Origin: Aquarana catesbeiana
Taxonomy: Eukaryota > Chordata > Amphibia > Anura > Ranidae
Length of the DNA stretch: 64,000 nucleotides
Reading direction: 5' to 3'
NCBI RefSeq assembly: GCF_042186555.1
Contig: NC_133328.1
Span: 329,152,539 to 329,216,538 of the forward strand
Shown here: positions 45,395 to 56,824 of the stretch, in pieces
Position numbering within the stretch: the first letter of the stretch is position 1
Layout of the letters: each line of letters starts with the position of its first letter
The notes under the pieces: model-generated
Told to the model about the DNA's origin: nothing
Databases searched by the model: none
Seen by the model: only the letters and a program-made list of their open reading frames with translations
Made by a program: the position numbers and the translations under genes

Positions 45395-47403
45395 ATCCTC
45401 CTTGGGGGACCCTTTCTCACATGTTCTGTTAAACAGGGGCAAACAAAATTTGGTCTTTGGTTTTTGGTGGCGCCAGAATACTGTAACCCCCCACAGTTAT
45501 TCTTGTTGGGCAGGAATGGGCCCTGCTGTTAGATATTATATCAAAAATTTTAATTACATGGCCCTATTAAACAGAGGCAGAAAAATTGGACCTTTGGTTT
45601 TGGTGGCACCAGAACACTGTACCCCCTCACAGTTACTCTTGTTGGGCCAGGAACGGGCCCTGCTGTTTATATATTAAATTAAAAATTGTAATTACATGGC
45701 CCTATTAAACAGAGGCAGAAAAATTGGGCTTTGGTTTTGGTGGCGTCAGAACACTGTAACCCATCACAGTTGCTCTTGTTAGGTGCAGGAATGGACCCTA
45801 CTGTTAAATATTATATGAAAAATAAATTGTAATTACATGGCCCTGATAAACAAGGGCAGAGAAATTGGGCCTTTGGTTTTGGTGGCGCTAGAACACTGTA
45901 ACCCCTCACAGATACTCGTCGGGCGCAGGAGCGGGACCTGCTTAACTATTATTTCAAAAATTGTAATTACATGCCCCTGTTAAACAGGGGCAGAAAAATT
46001 GGGCCTTTGGTTTTGGTGGTGCCAGAACACTAAGCCCTCACAGTTACTCTTGTTGGGCGAAGGAACGGACCCTGCTTAACTTGCACCTTTGGTTTTGATG
46101 GCACCAGAACACTGTAACTCCTCACAGTTACTCTTGTTGGGCACAGGAATGGGCCCTGCTGTTTATATATTATAGCAAAAATTGTAATTACATGGTACTG
46201 ATAAACAAGGGCAGAGAAATTGGGCCTTTGGTTTTTGGTGGTGCCAGAATACTGTAACCCCTCAAGTTATTCTTGTTGGGCAGTAACGGGCCCTGCTGTT
46301 AAATATTATATTAAAAATTGTAATTACATGGCCCTATTAAACAGAGGCAGAACAATTGGACCTTTGCTTTTGGTGGCGCCAGAACACTGTACCCCCTTAC
46401 AGTTACTCTTGTTGGGCGCAGGAATGGGCCCTGGTGTTTATATATTATATAAAAAATTGTAATTACATGGCCCTTTTAAACAGAGGCAGAGAAATTGGGC
46501 CTTTGGTTTTGGTGGTGCCAGAATACTGTAACCCCTCACAGTTACTCTTGTTGGGCCAGGAACGGGCCCTGCTGTTAAATATTATATCAAAAATTGTAAT
46601 TACATGGCCTTATTAAACAGAGGCAGAAAAATTGAGCTTTGGTTTTGGTGGCGCCAGAACACTGTAACCCATCACAGTTACTCTTGTTAGGTGCAGGAAT
46701 GGGCCCTACTGTTAAATATTATATCATAAATTGTAATTACATGGCCCTGATAAACAAGGGCAGAGAAATTGGGCCTTTGGTTTTGGTGGCGCTAGAACAC
46801 TGTACCCCTCACAGATACTCTTGTTGGGCGCAGGAGTGGGACTTGCTTAACTATTATTTCAAAAATTGTAACTACATGCCCCTGTTAAACAGGGGCAGAA
46901 AAATTGTGCCCTTGGTTTTGGTGGTGCCAAAACACTGTAACCCCTCACAGTTACTCTTGTTGGGCAGGAACGGGCCCTGCTGTTAAATATTATATAAAAA
47001 ATTGTAATTACATGGCCCTATTAAACAGAAGCAGAAAAATTAGACCTTTGGTTTTGGTGGCGCCAGAACATTGTAACCCTTCACAGTTACTCTTGTTAGG
47101 CGCAGAAACAGGCCTTTCTTAACTATTATTTCAAAAATTGAAATTACATGGACCTGTTAAACAGGGGCAGAAAAATTGGGCCTCTGGTTTTGGTAATTCC
47201 AGAATACTGTAACCCCTCACATTGACTGTTTTTGGGCGCAAGAATGGGCCCTGCTGTTAAATATTATATAGAAAATTGTAATTACATGCTCCTGTTAAAA
47301 GGGGGCAGAAAAACTGGGCCTTTGGTTTTCGATGTGCCAGAACACTGTAAGCTCTCAAAGTGACTCTTGTTGGGTGCAAGAACGGGCCCTGCTGTGAAAT
47401 GAT
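45395..47403. repeat. Satellite array, segment 2 (~14 units)
   Basis: Head-to-tail units of 134-143 bp, each with CTGTTAAACAGGGG or a variant (part of the palindrome GCCCCTGTTAAACAGGGGC), GGGCCTTTGGTTTTGGTGGC, CAGAACACTGTAACCCCTCA, GGGCCCTGCTGTT and AAAATTGTAATTACATG. Some units are shortened (for example near 46080). The array produces spurious open frames with the recurring peptide KNCNYMALLNRG. It resumes after a 1.2 kb insertion at 48613. Confidence 0.93.
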
Positions 47404-48612
47404 ATCCCTTTCATGACTAAGCCTATTTTTGAAATTTGGTGTTTACAAGTTAAAATCCGTATTTTTTGCTAGAAAATTACTTAGAACCCCCAAACATTAT
47501 ATATATTTTTTTAGCAGAGAATCTAGAGAATAAAATGACGATTGTTGCAATATTTTTTATCACACGGTATTTGTGCAGCGGTGTTTTAAATGCAAATTTT
47601 TGGAAAAGTGACACTTTCATGAATTTTAAAAAATCCAAACAGTAAAGTTACCCCAATTTTTTTGTATAATGTGAAATAGGATGTTACGCCAAGTAAATAT
47701 ATATCAAACATGTCACCCTTTATAATTGCACGCACTCGTGGAATGGCGACGAACTGTGGTACCTTTGAATTTCCATAGGCAACGCTTTAAAAAATTTTTA
47801 CGGTTACCAGGTTTGAGCTACAGAGGAGGTCTAGGGCTAGAATTATTGCTCTCGCTCTGACGATCGTGGCGATACCTCACATGTGTGGTTTGAACACCGT
47901 TTACATATGCGGGCGCGACTTCCGTATGCGTTTTCTTCGCTGCGCGAGCTCGCGGGGACAGGGGCACTTTAAAAAAATTTTTTTTTTTTTTTTTTATTTA
48001 TTTTATTTATTTTTGTACTTTATAAATTGTGTTTAAATTTTTTTTTTTTTTCTTTACTTTTATTGCTGTCACAAGCAATGTAAACATCCCTTGTGACAGT
48101 AATATGTGGTGACAGGTACTCTTTATGGAGGGATGGGGGGTCTAAAAGACCCCCCATCCCTCCATTACACTTCAAAGTATTCAGATCGCCGAAAACAGCG
48201 ATTCTGAATACTGTGTACTTTTTTAAATTCGGCGCCATTGGCAGCCGAGTAAACGGGAAGTGACGTCATGACGTCGCTTCCGCATTTACAAGAAGAAGGC
48301 TGGAACGAAGCCGCTCGCAGCTTCGTTCCAGTCCGCCCCCAGCCGCCGAAGGCAGCGGAACGGACACCGGGCCTCCCGATCGCACGGGAGGCCCGGTAAC
48401 AGCGGCGGGAGGCGGCGGGAGGGGGGGATGTCCCCTCCCGCTCCTCCGGTATAACAACCGAGCGGCTTTTAGCTGCATCGGTTGTTATACTCGGGTAGCC
48501 GATCGCCCGCTGAAAACAACGGTACCGGGATGATGCCTGCAGCTGCGGGCATCATCCCGGTATAACCCCGGAAAGCCGGGTACGCATATATGCGTTCGGT
48601 CGGCGGGAAGGG
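47404..48612. mobile_element. 1.2 kb hairpin-rich non-autonomous element in the satellite
   Basis: Left end CCCTTTCATGACTAAGCC and right end GGCGGGAAGGGG interrupt a satellite unit: AAATATTATATC-type sequence is cut on one side and resumes on the other. The right third is GC-rich with strong inverted repeats: GATGGGGGGTC...GACCCCCCATC (48132-48162), GCGGCTTCGTTCCAG pairs around 48300, GGGCCTCCCGATCGCACGGGAGGCCC (48370), and GCCTGCAGCTGCGGGC (48535). No coding frame is recognised. A diverged copy is at 14415-14985. Confidence 0.75.
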
Positions 48613-49220
48613 GTTATATTAAAAATTGTGATTACAAGCCCCTGTTAAACGGGGGCAGAAAAAATGGGCCTTTGGTTTTGGTGGCGCCAGAACACTGTAA
48701 CCCCTCACAGTTACTCGTTGGGTGCAGGAACGGGCCCTGCTGTTTATGTCATATCAAAAATTTTAATTACATGGCCCTGTTAAACAGGGGTAGAAAAATT
48801 GGGCCTTTGGTTTTGGTGGTGCCAGAACACTGTATCCCCTCACAGTTACTCTTGTTAGGTACAGGAACGGGCCCTGCTTAACTATTATTTCAAAAATTGT
48901 AATTACATAGCCCTGCTAAACAGGGGCAGAAAAATTGGGCCTTTGGTTTTGGTGGGGCCAGAACACTGTAAGCACTCACAGCTACTCTTGTTGGGCGCAG
49001 GAACGGGCCCTGCTTAACTATTATTTTAAAAATTGTAATTACATGGCCCTGTTAAACAGAGGCAGAAAAGTTGGGCCTTTGGTTTTGGTGGTGCCAGAAC
49101 ACTGTAAACCCTCACAGTTAATCTTGTTGGGTGTAGGAATGGGCCCTGCTGTTTATATATTATATCAAGAATTTTAATTGAATGCCCCTTTTAAACAGGG
49201 GCAGAAAAATTGGACCTTGG
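48613..49220. repeat. Satellite array, segment 3 (~4-5 units)
   Basis: Continuation of segment 2 after the 1.2 kb insertion, with the same unit and orientation. It ends at GTGGTGGTGCCCTAAACCAAAAA, where non-repeated sequence linked to the unrecognised gene begins. The same type of junction occurs at about 63775. Confidence 0.92.
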
Positions 49221-49332
49221 GTGGTGGTGCCCTAAACCAAAAATATTGTTGGAAGCTAGCATCATCAAGATTGAGGAGGAATAGGATAGTCATCATAGGC
49301 AGTCTTCAAGGGATCCCAGATCCATAGCAAAT

Positions 49333-50011
49333 TCAATCAGTTACATCAGCATCAGGTGCTTGATAGCTGCTGATCCAAGACTGATTCATTTTTATGAATG
49401 TGCGTTCAGAAATCTCCTCCCCCTCTCTTCTCTCAGGCACCCAAGTACAGTCAGTGACCTTATCATTCCCTCCTTCCTCATCGCTGGAGCAAACTTGGCA
49501 GAATGCTGTAGCTGGGGGAACATGACTGACAGTTTCTTGTCCTTCTGTGACACCCCCTCTCTCTAGGCTCACATTACTCCTTTCCTCAACCTGTGAATCA
49601 ACACAGGTTGGTTGAGCATTCAAATGGATGCACATCCTCCAGCAGCATATAACTGACACTGTGGTCGAATAATTCTAGGGATTCCTCCATGAATGATGGT
49701 GGGGCTACGGAAGGAGTGACTGTGGACAAGGAGCCGGTGGAATAGGCCACTTTGACAGCTGTGTTGGAAAGCAAACTACTCTGAGCCTGTGTGACAGAGG
49801 ATGAGGAGGATGAGGACGGCTTTGTTATCCACTCCACAAACTCTTCTGCATGTTGTGGCTCAATAACATGGCCAGCAGCAGAAACAAAGGACAAGAGTGT
49901 CCCACGGCCACCTGCAGAGCATGCACCATTGCTAACTGTAGACACAGAGGATGCTTGCCCTCTTTTAGTGGCCTGTGAGCGTCTGCCTCTCCTTGGTGGC
50001 CTTCCGGACAT
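49333..50011 (-). pseudogene. Unrecognised gene linked to the satellite array
   Basis: The minus-strand frame from ATG 50011 reads MSGRPPRRGRRSQATKRG, a basic nuclear-localisation-like start. A Ser-rich stretch (KPSSSSSSSVTQ) and a conserved-looking ESLELFDHSVSYMLLEDV follow, before the frame changes near 49640. The other frame continues with an acidic segment (SSDEEGGNDK) and FIKMNQSWI...PDADVTD, stopping at 49333. A second copy of the last part lies at 63776-64000. No domain was recognised. The position next to a satellite in both loci suggests a gene of a mobile element. The upstream AT-rich region has TATA-like repeats. Confidence 0.55.
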
Positions 50012-50039
50012 GATCTATTTTTTGTTTTGCAACACCACA

Positions 50040-50139
50040 CTATTATATTATATACTGTGTACACCACCTAAAGTGTATTAGAAACTATACACCACTGAAT
50101 GCACTGTATATATATGCTACACTGAATGCAGAGAATATA
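50040..50139. repeat. Tandem promoter-side repeats split by a Tc1 element
   Basis: TATTAGAAACTATACACCAC, AATGCACTGTATATATATGC and TACACTGAATGCAGAG occur here. They recur with changes at 51290-51360, on the other side of the Tc1 element. They sit upstream of the unrecognised minus-strand gene. Confidence 0.65.
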
Positions 50140-51270
<1,131 letters not shown>

Positions 51271-51422
51271 CACAGCCTGAAATTCTGAAATGTATTAGAA
51301 ACAATTAGAAACAGTACACCACCAAATGCACTGTAGATATAGGCTACACTGGATGCAGAGTATATATATATCTATATATATATATCTATATATATAGATA
51401 TATATATATAGATATATATATA

Positions 51423-52962
51423 CAGTGGGGACGGAAAATATTCAGACCCCCTTAAATTTTTCGTTCTTTGTTATATTGCAGCCATTTGCTAAAGTCATTT
51501 CAGTTCATTTTTTTTTTCCTCATTAATGTACACACAGCACCCAATATTGACAGAAAAACACAGAATTGTTGACATTTTTGCAGATTTATTAAAAAAGAAA
51601 AACTGAAATATCACATGGTCCTAAGTATTCAGACCCTTTGCTGTGACACTCATATATTTAACTCAGGTGCTGTCCATTTCTTCTGATCATCCTTGAGATG
51701 GTTCTACACCTTCATTTGAGTCCAGCTGTGTTTGATTATACTGATTGGACTTGATTAGGAAAGCTACACACCTGTCTATATAAGACTTTACAGCTCACAG
51801 TGCATGTCAGAGCAAATGAGAATCATGAGGTCAAAGGAACTGCCTGAAGAGCTCAGAGACAGAATTGTGGCAAGGCACAGATCTGGCCAAGGTTACAAAA
51901 AAATTTCTGCCGCAATTTAAGGTTCCTAAGAGCACTGTGGCCTCCATAATCCTTAAATGGAAGACGTTTGGGATGACCAGAACCCTTCCTAGAGCTGGCC
52001 ATCCAGCCAAACTGAGCTATCGGGGGAGAAGAGACTTGGTGAGAGAGGTAAAATAGAACCCAAAGATCACTGTGGCTGAGCTCCAGAGATGCAGTCAGGA
52101 GATGGGAAAAAGTTGTAGAAAGTCAACCACTGCAGCCCTCCATCAGTCGGGGCTTTATGGCAGAGTGGCCAGACAGAAGCCTTTCCTCAGTGCAAGACAC
52201 ATGAAAGCCTGCATGGAGTTTGCTAAAAAAACACCTGAAGGACTCCAAGATGGGGAGAAATAAGATTCTTTGGTCTGATGAGACCAAGATAGACCTTTTT
52301 GGCCTTAATTCTAAGTGGCATGTGTGGAGAAAACCAGGTGCTGCTCTTCACCTGTCCATACAATCCCGACAATGAAGCATGGTGGTGACAGCATCATGCT
52401 GTTGGGGTGTTTTTCAGCTGCAGGGACAGGACGACTGGTTGCAATCAAGGGAAAGATGAATGCGGCCAAGTACAGGGATACCCTAGATGAAAACCTTCTC
52501 CAGAGTGCTCAGGACCTCAGACTGGGCCGAAGGTTTACCTTCCAACAAGACAATGACCCTAAGCACACAGCTAAAATAACAAAGGAGTGGCTTCACAACA
52601 ACTCTGTGACTGTTCTTGAATGGCCCAGCCAGAGCCCTGACTTAAACCCAATTGAGCATCTCTGGAGAGACCTAAAAATGGCTTTCCACCAACGTTTACC
52701 ATCCAACCTGACAAGGAGAAATGGCAGAGGATCCCCAAATCCAGGTGTGAAAAACTTGTTGCAGCTTTCCCAAAAAGACTCATGGCTGTATTAGATCAAA
52801 AAGGTGCTTCTACTAAATACTGAGCAAAGGGTCTAAATACTTAGGACCATGTGATATTTCAGTTTTTCTTTTTTAATGAATCTGCAAAAATGTCAACAAT
52901 TCTGTGTTTTTTCTGACAATATGGGGTGCTGTGTATACATTAATGAGGAAAAAAATGAACTT
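51423..52962 (+). mobile_element. Second Tc1-like element, right end truncated
   Basis: It starts CAGTGGGGACGGAAAATATT after TA. The subterminal sequence (about 51530-51620) is repeated inverted at 52830-52950 (for example TGACAGAAAAACACAGAATT). The right copy stops at AATGAACTTAAATGAATG, so the outer ~75 bases of the right end are missing and the element could not be excised. Confidence 0.88.
51825..52794 (+). pseudogene. Tc1-like DD34E transposase, broken
   Basis: It begins MRSKELPEELRDRIVARHRS (helix-turn-helix) and hits a stop after KKISAAI. It continues in other frames with VPKSTVASIILKWKTFG and GHPAKLS, then MKHGGDSIMLLGCF, the second catalytic Asp in FQQDNDPKHTA (about 52555), and the catalytic Glu in SPDLNPIEHLWRDLK (about 52650). 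The first catalytic Asp region (normally WSDET) appears as LV**DQD near 52270-52290 with stops. It belongs to the Tc1 family (DD34E) and is inactive. Confidence 0.9.
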
Positions 52963-53460
52963 AAATGAATGAAGCCTCATTGTTCTTGTGTAAATGCACA
53001 AATTTCACTTTCAGGCCCCATTCACATCTACAATGGTGGGGAAGCGGGTTTTTTGGCTCGTTTTTCCTGTGATACTCATAGGGCGGCCCGTTGATTTCAA
53101 TGGGCAGCACTACATGTGGCAAAGTAGCTCATGGGACAGTTTTTCATGGTGTGAGTTGCATGTTTTTTACTGTGTGTTTTGCTACATTTGCCACTTGTTT
53201 TTTTCTCATGTGGCAAAATGTGTGTTTGGTGTGCTGTAAACATGTAATTACACTGAAAGTGCAACTAGGTAATTTTAGGTGTATAAATGTGTCCATACAC
53301 TATACAATCTGATTTTACAATCTCCATACAAACTCCTTTAGATTTACCAAAACAAAATAATAGGAGGACACATCATCTATCCAACCACTCTCTATCCAAT
53401 CAGGCAGGCCCTTGCACTACGTCGGGGATCTCTTGTGGGCTGCATGTGGCCTCGGGGAGT
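52963..53460. other. Stretch without recognised genes
   Basis: It contains GGCCCCATTCACATCTACAA followed by GTGGCAAA- and TGTGTTTT-rich sequence and may be an old repeat. CAGGCAGGCCCTTGCACTAC at 53401 recurs at about 61496 inside the Harbinger intron, so part of it is repetitive. Confidence 0.45.
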
Positions 53461-53464
53461 TTAA

Positions 53465-53933
53465 AGCGGGGGTCCACCTATCTATCGTTTTTTTTTTTTT
53501 TGAGTTCATTCACAAACTTTTCTTCTCAGCATTACATACTCACATATTGTGTGTAATATGTCCGCCTGTGTCAGATTTCGTCGGAAAGAATAACTTATAT
53601 TATTCACTGCAGGCGGTTTCCATCTTCATTGTGGGCATTTGAAGCCCACAAGCATTTATTTCCTGGATGTGGTGAATGCTGTGCTCCCAGCATTCACCGC
53701 TCATTCCCGCACATGCTCAGTGGCATCCTGGGAAGCCTGAGACTAGCTCCCAGGAGTCTGGGAGAGGCTAGAAACACGCCTACTCCCATGGGAGGAGAAC
53801 CAGGAAGTGCAAAGAAGAATAGAAAAATAAAAGGTAATTACGGCGATTTAAATTTTTTTAAACGGCATGTCAGCATCTAGGCAAGGAAGAGAATACATAC
53901 AGATATTGTTCAAAATTTGGGTGGAACCCCGCT
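53465..53933. mobile_element. TTAA-flanked MITE (piggyBac-like)
   Basis: The ends read AGCGGGGGTCCACC and GGTGGAACCCCGCT, a 14 bp inverted repeat with one mismatch, flanked by TTAA (53461-53464, 53934-53937). No coding capacity. A TTAA duplication is the target preference of piggyBac transposases. Confidence 0.85.
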
Positions 53934-53937
53934 TTAA

Positions 53938-55050
53938 CATGTGGCCTTAGCCCATCTGTAGGGAAGCTGGGCAAATGCAAGCGTGGAGAGATGTGTGGAG
54001 GGATTATGTGCAAACATAGTTGATGGGTGAAGGGTGTGTACTAATGAGGGCAGCTGGTAAACTCCTTCCTGTATCTTACTGGTTTCTCCATTCCAATCTA
54101 CATGCCAGCAAGTGAGGAAGATTTCTAAGAAATACAGTAAGGGGTAAGTTAAGGCCTTGTTCTCAAAATCAAAGAAAGCTTGTATTTTTCTGCAACCGAG
54201 GTACATTAATGGTATATTGGTACATAGGAGAGCTGGATTTTAGAAAAAAAGGTGAACTTAGCATTTAACTCTATGCATAAGAAACTTACCACATACCACA
54301 TGGTGGCTTCACCAGAAAATTCCTGGTAAAGCTAATTGCACTCCAGTGAAAAGAAGAGCAAATAATTCACCACACTAAAGGCTACAGCAACTTTTCTTAT
54401 TTTCTAAATACCAGCAGGAGTGACTACTGACATGTTTTGCACTAAAAGTCCTGAGTGCTGTGGTTCACTTTTTTTCTGCAATAGACACAATTGCTGATAC
54501 TCAGTTAAATAAATTATGTCTACTCTCTTTATCTTAAGATTTTTTGGAGTTGGGAGATTTCTGTAGACAATAGCAATGAAAAAATGGTAATAAAATTCAC
54601 TTTTTGCATGCTGTATTTGTACTAATTCCTGAAATGTGGTAATTGTATTCTATATCTAGCATACATAACATCTTTATTGCAAACAGCTGTTGGTAGTAGC
54701 TGCTGTGCTTTAAAACAGATGTTACCTCCATTGAAATAAACACATTTAAACATTAAAGACATCCCTTGGTGTTAAACGCAAGTTCTGTGCTGTTAAATAT
54801 GTATTTCCTACTGTTACTAAGTGAATTTTGCAAATGCATTCTTCTTTGTGCTTCTTTTGTGGCAATCAATTATTGAATCTAAAACACCAACTTCTCTCCC
54901 AAAACACAACATAATGCTATAAAAAAAGTAATTTGCCACACAATGGGAAAATGTTTTACATGCTGCCTGTTGTGTTTGCAAACCTTAAATAAAGCAAAAA
55001 TATTTTTCCATTTGATCTTCAAAAAGAAAACGTTGATCAGAAACACTGAC
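53938..55050. other. Stretch without recognised features
   Basis: AT-rich DNA of about 1.1 kb with only short frames. This and 13166-14414 are the best candidates for older unique intergenic sequence in the window. Confidence 0.45.
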
Positions 55051-55053
55051 TTA

Positions 55054-55434
55054 TGCCGCGTACACACGAGCAGACTTTCCGGCAGAAAAGGTCCGACGGT
55101 ACGATTCCGTCAGACATTCCAATCATGTGTGGGCTTCTTCAGACCCTTTCTGTCAAAAATTCTGATGGACCCAGAAATAGAACATGTTTCAAATCTTTCT
55201 GACGGACTTGAGTCCGATCGAAAAATCCGTTCGTCTGTATGTTAGTTCAACGGACAAAAAAAGAAAGCAAGGGCAGCTATTGGCTACTGGCTATGAACTT
55301 CCTTATTCGTACGTCATCACGTTCAAAACGATCGGACTTGGTGTGATCATGTTTAGGCAAGTCCGTTTCGTTGGAACTCCGTCGAAAAGTCCTTCGGAGT
55401 TCAGGCGGACGAGAAGTCTGCTCCTGTGTAACTG
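55054..55434. mobile_element. Harbinger MITE B2
   Basis: It starts TGCCGCGTACACACGAGCAG after TTA (55051). The right end carries GAAGTCTGCTCCTGTGTA, the decayed complement of the left end, followed by a TTA at 55435. Internal sequence (GGCAGCTATTGGCTACTGGC, ACGTCATCACGT) matches MITE B1. Confidence 0.8.
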
Positions 55435-55795
55435 TTAGCTTGACTTACACTTACAACAAACAAACTTGATTTTGTTCTCACCACTTACACCCATATTTTG
55501 CTTTAGATTTCTTTTGTCATATCAACAAAAATTGCCAGCACATGTTTAATATAAAGGCCTAACTGACTGAATATAAATTAAATAGAATTGTTAGATAAGA
55601 TTTTACATTAAATAGGTAAGCTTTGTTACCGTTAGAGTGTAGAAATGAGATTTGGTTTCAGGTTCCTTCCAAGCCCAGTCTGTTTGTAGTTGTAAACATT
55701 CAGTACATCAGCCCAGAGTCAGTCATTTAGATGGGTGATTCCATTGACCAAATATGGTCACAGCCATATTTAGTCAATTACATCACCCAGGATTA
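55435..55795. other. Stretch without recognised features
   Basis: AT-rich sequence; only GCCATATTTAGTCAATTACA/ATGGTCACAGCC inverted similarity near 55745-55790 stands out. Confidence 0.4.
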
Positions 55796-56822
55796 AGGAT
55801 GAGCCGAACACCCCCCGGTTCAGTTCGCACCAGAACCTGCAAACGGACCGAAAATTTGCATGAACGTTAGAACCCCATTGACGTCTATGGGACTCGAACG
55901 TTCGAAATCAAAAGTGCTCGTTTTAAAGGCTAATTTGCATGGTATTGTCCTAAAAAGGGTTTGGGGACCCGGGTCCTGCCCCAGGGGACATGTATCAATG
56001 AAAACAAACTTTTAAAAACTGCCTTTTTTTTCGGGAGCAGTGATTTTAATGATGCTTAAAGTTAAAAAAAAAAGTTAAATATTCCTTTAAATATTGTACC
56101 TGGGTGGTGTCTATAATATGCCTGCAAAGTGACGCGTGTTTCCCGTGCTTAGAACAGTCCCTACACAAAATGTCATTTTTAAAGGAAAAAAAGTCATTTA
56201 AAACTGCTTGCGGCTTTAATGTAATGTCAGGTCCTGGCAATATGGATTAAAATCAGTGAGACAGACAGCATGGGTACCCTCCAGTCCATTACCAGGCCCT
56301 TTGGGTCTTGTATGGATATTAAGGGGAAACCCCGCACCTAAATTAAAAAAAGGAAAGGCGTGGGGCCACCAGACCCTATATACTCTGAACAGCAGTATAC
56401 AGGCGGTGCAAACAAGACAGGGACTGTAGGTTTGCTGTTAAGTAGAATCTGTTTGTAATTTTGAACCGGTACATTTTTAACGTGTTTAGCTCCAGCCAAA
56501 AAATCTATTTTAAGCTTTTTGGAAAACATAGGGAAGGGTTATCACCCCTGTGACATTTGTTTTGCTGTCTGTGCTCCTCTTCAGAAGATTTCACCTCACT
56601 TTTTGTCCCAATGACAAATGTTTTTTGAAAATTTGAAGTTTTTTTGTGAAACAAGGATTGGTGATAAAGCATCAGTGAAGGAGAAACATTTTTCTCATAT
56701 TAACTCTTACAGGAGAGAATTTCCCTTCCTAGGGGTAGATTTCATCTCACTTCCTGTTGTCTTCTTCCGTTTGCAAGTAGGAGTCGTTTGTAAGTTGGAT
56801 GTTTGAAAGTAGGGGCCTGCCC
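55796..56822 (-). repeat. Distal module of the satellite-linked repeat unit
   Basis: It includes GAGCCGAACACCCCCCGGTT (55801), GGGACCCGGGTCCTGCCCCA (55964), a CAGGCCCTTTGGGTCTTG / AAGGGGAAACCCCGC block (56291-56335) related to the arms of the two palindromic elements, and AGTAGGAGTCGTTTGTAAGT up to GGGGCCTGCCC. After removing the 56825-58915 insertion this sequence directly abuts the satellite flank at 58916. I infer it is the downstream part of the same minus-strand repeat unit. No protein was recognised. Confidence 0.5.
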
Positions 56823-56824
56823 TA

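Noticed and set aside
45800..45870. Possible hammerhead core in satellite units (CTGATAAACAAGGGCAGAGAAA)
   Set aside because: The conserved G8-A9 of CUGANGA is missing and no stem I partner is visible, so the resemblance is superficial.
45402..47122. Recurring frames with KNCNYMALLNRG-type peptides
   Set aside because: They are the satellite unit read in different frames with frequent stops. There is no start context or domain.
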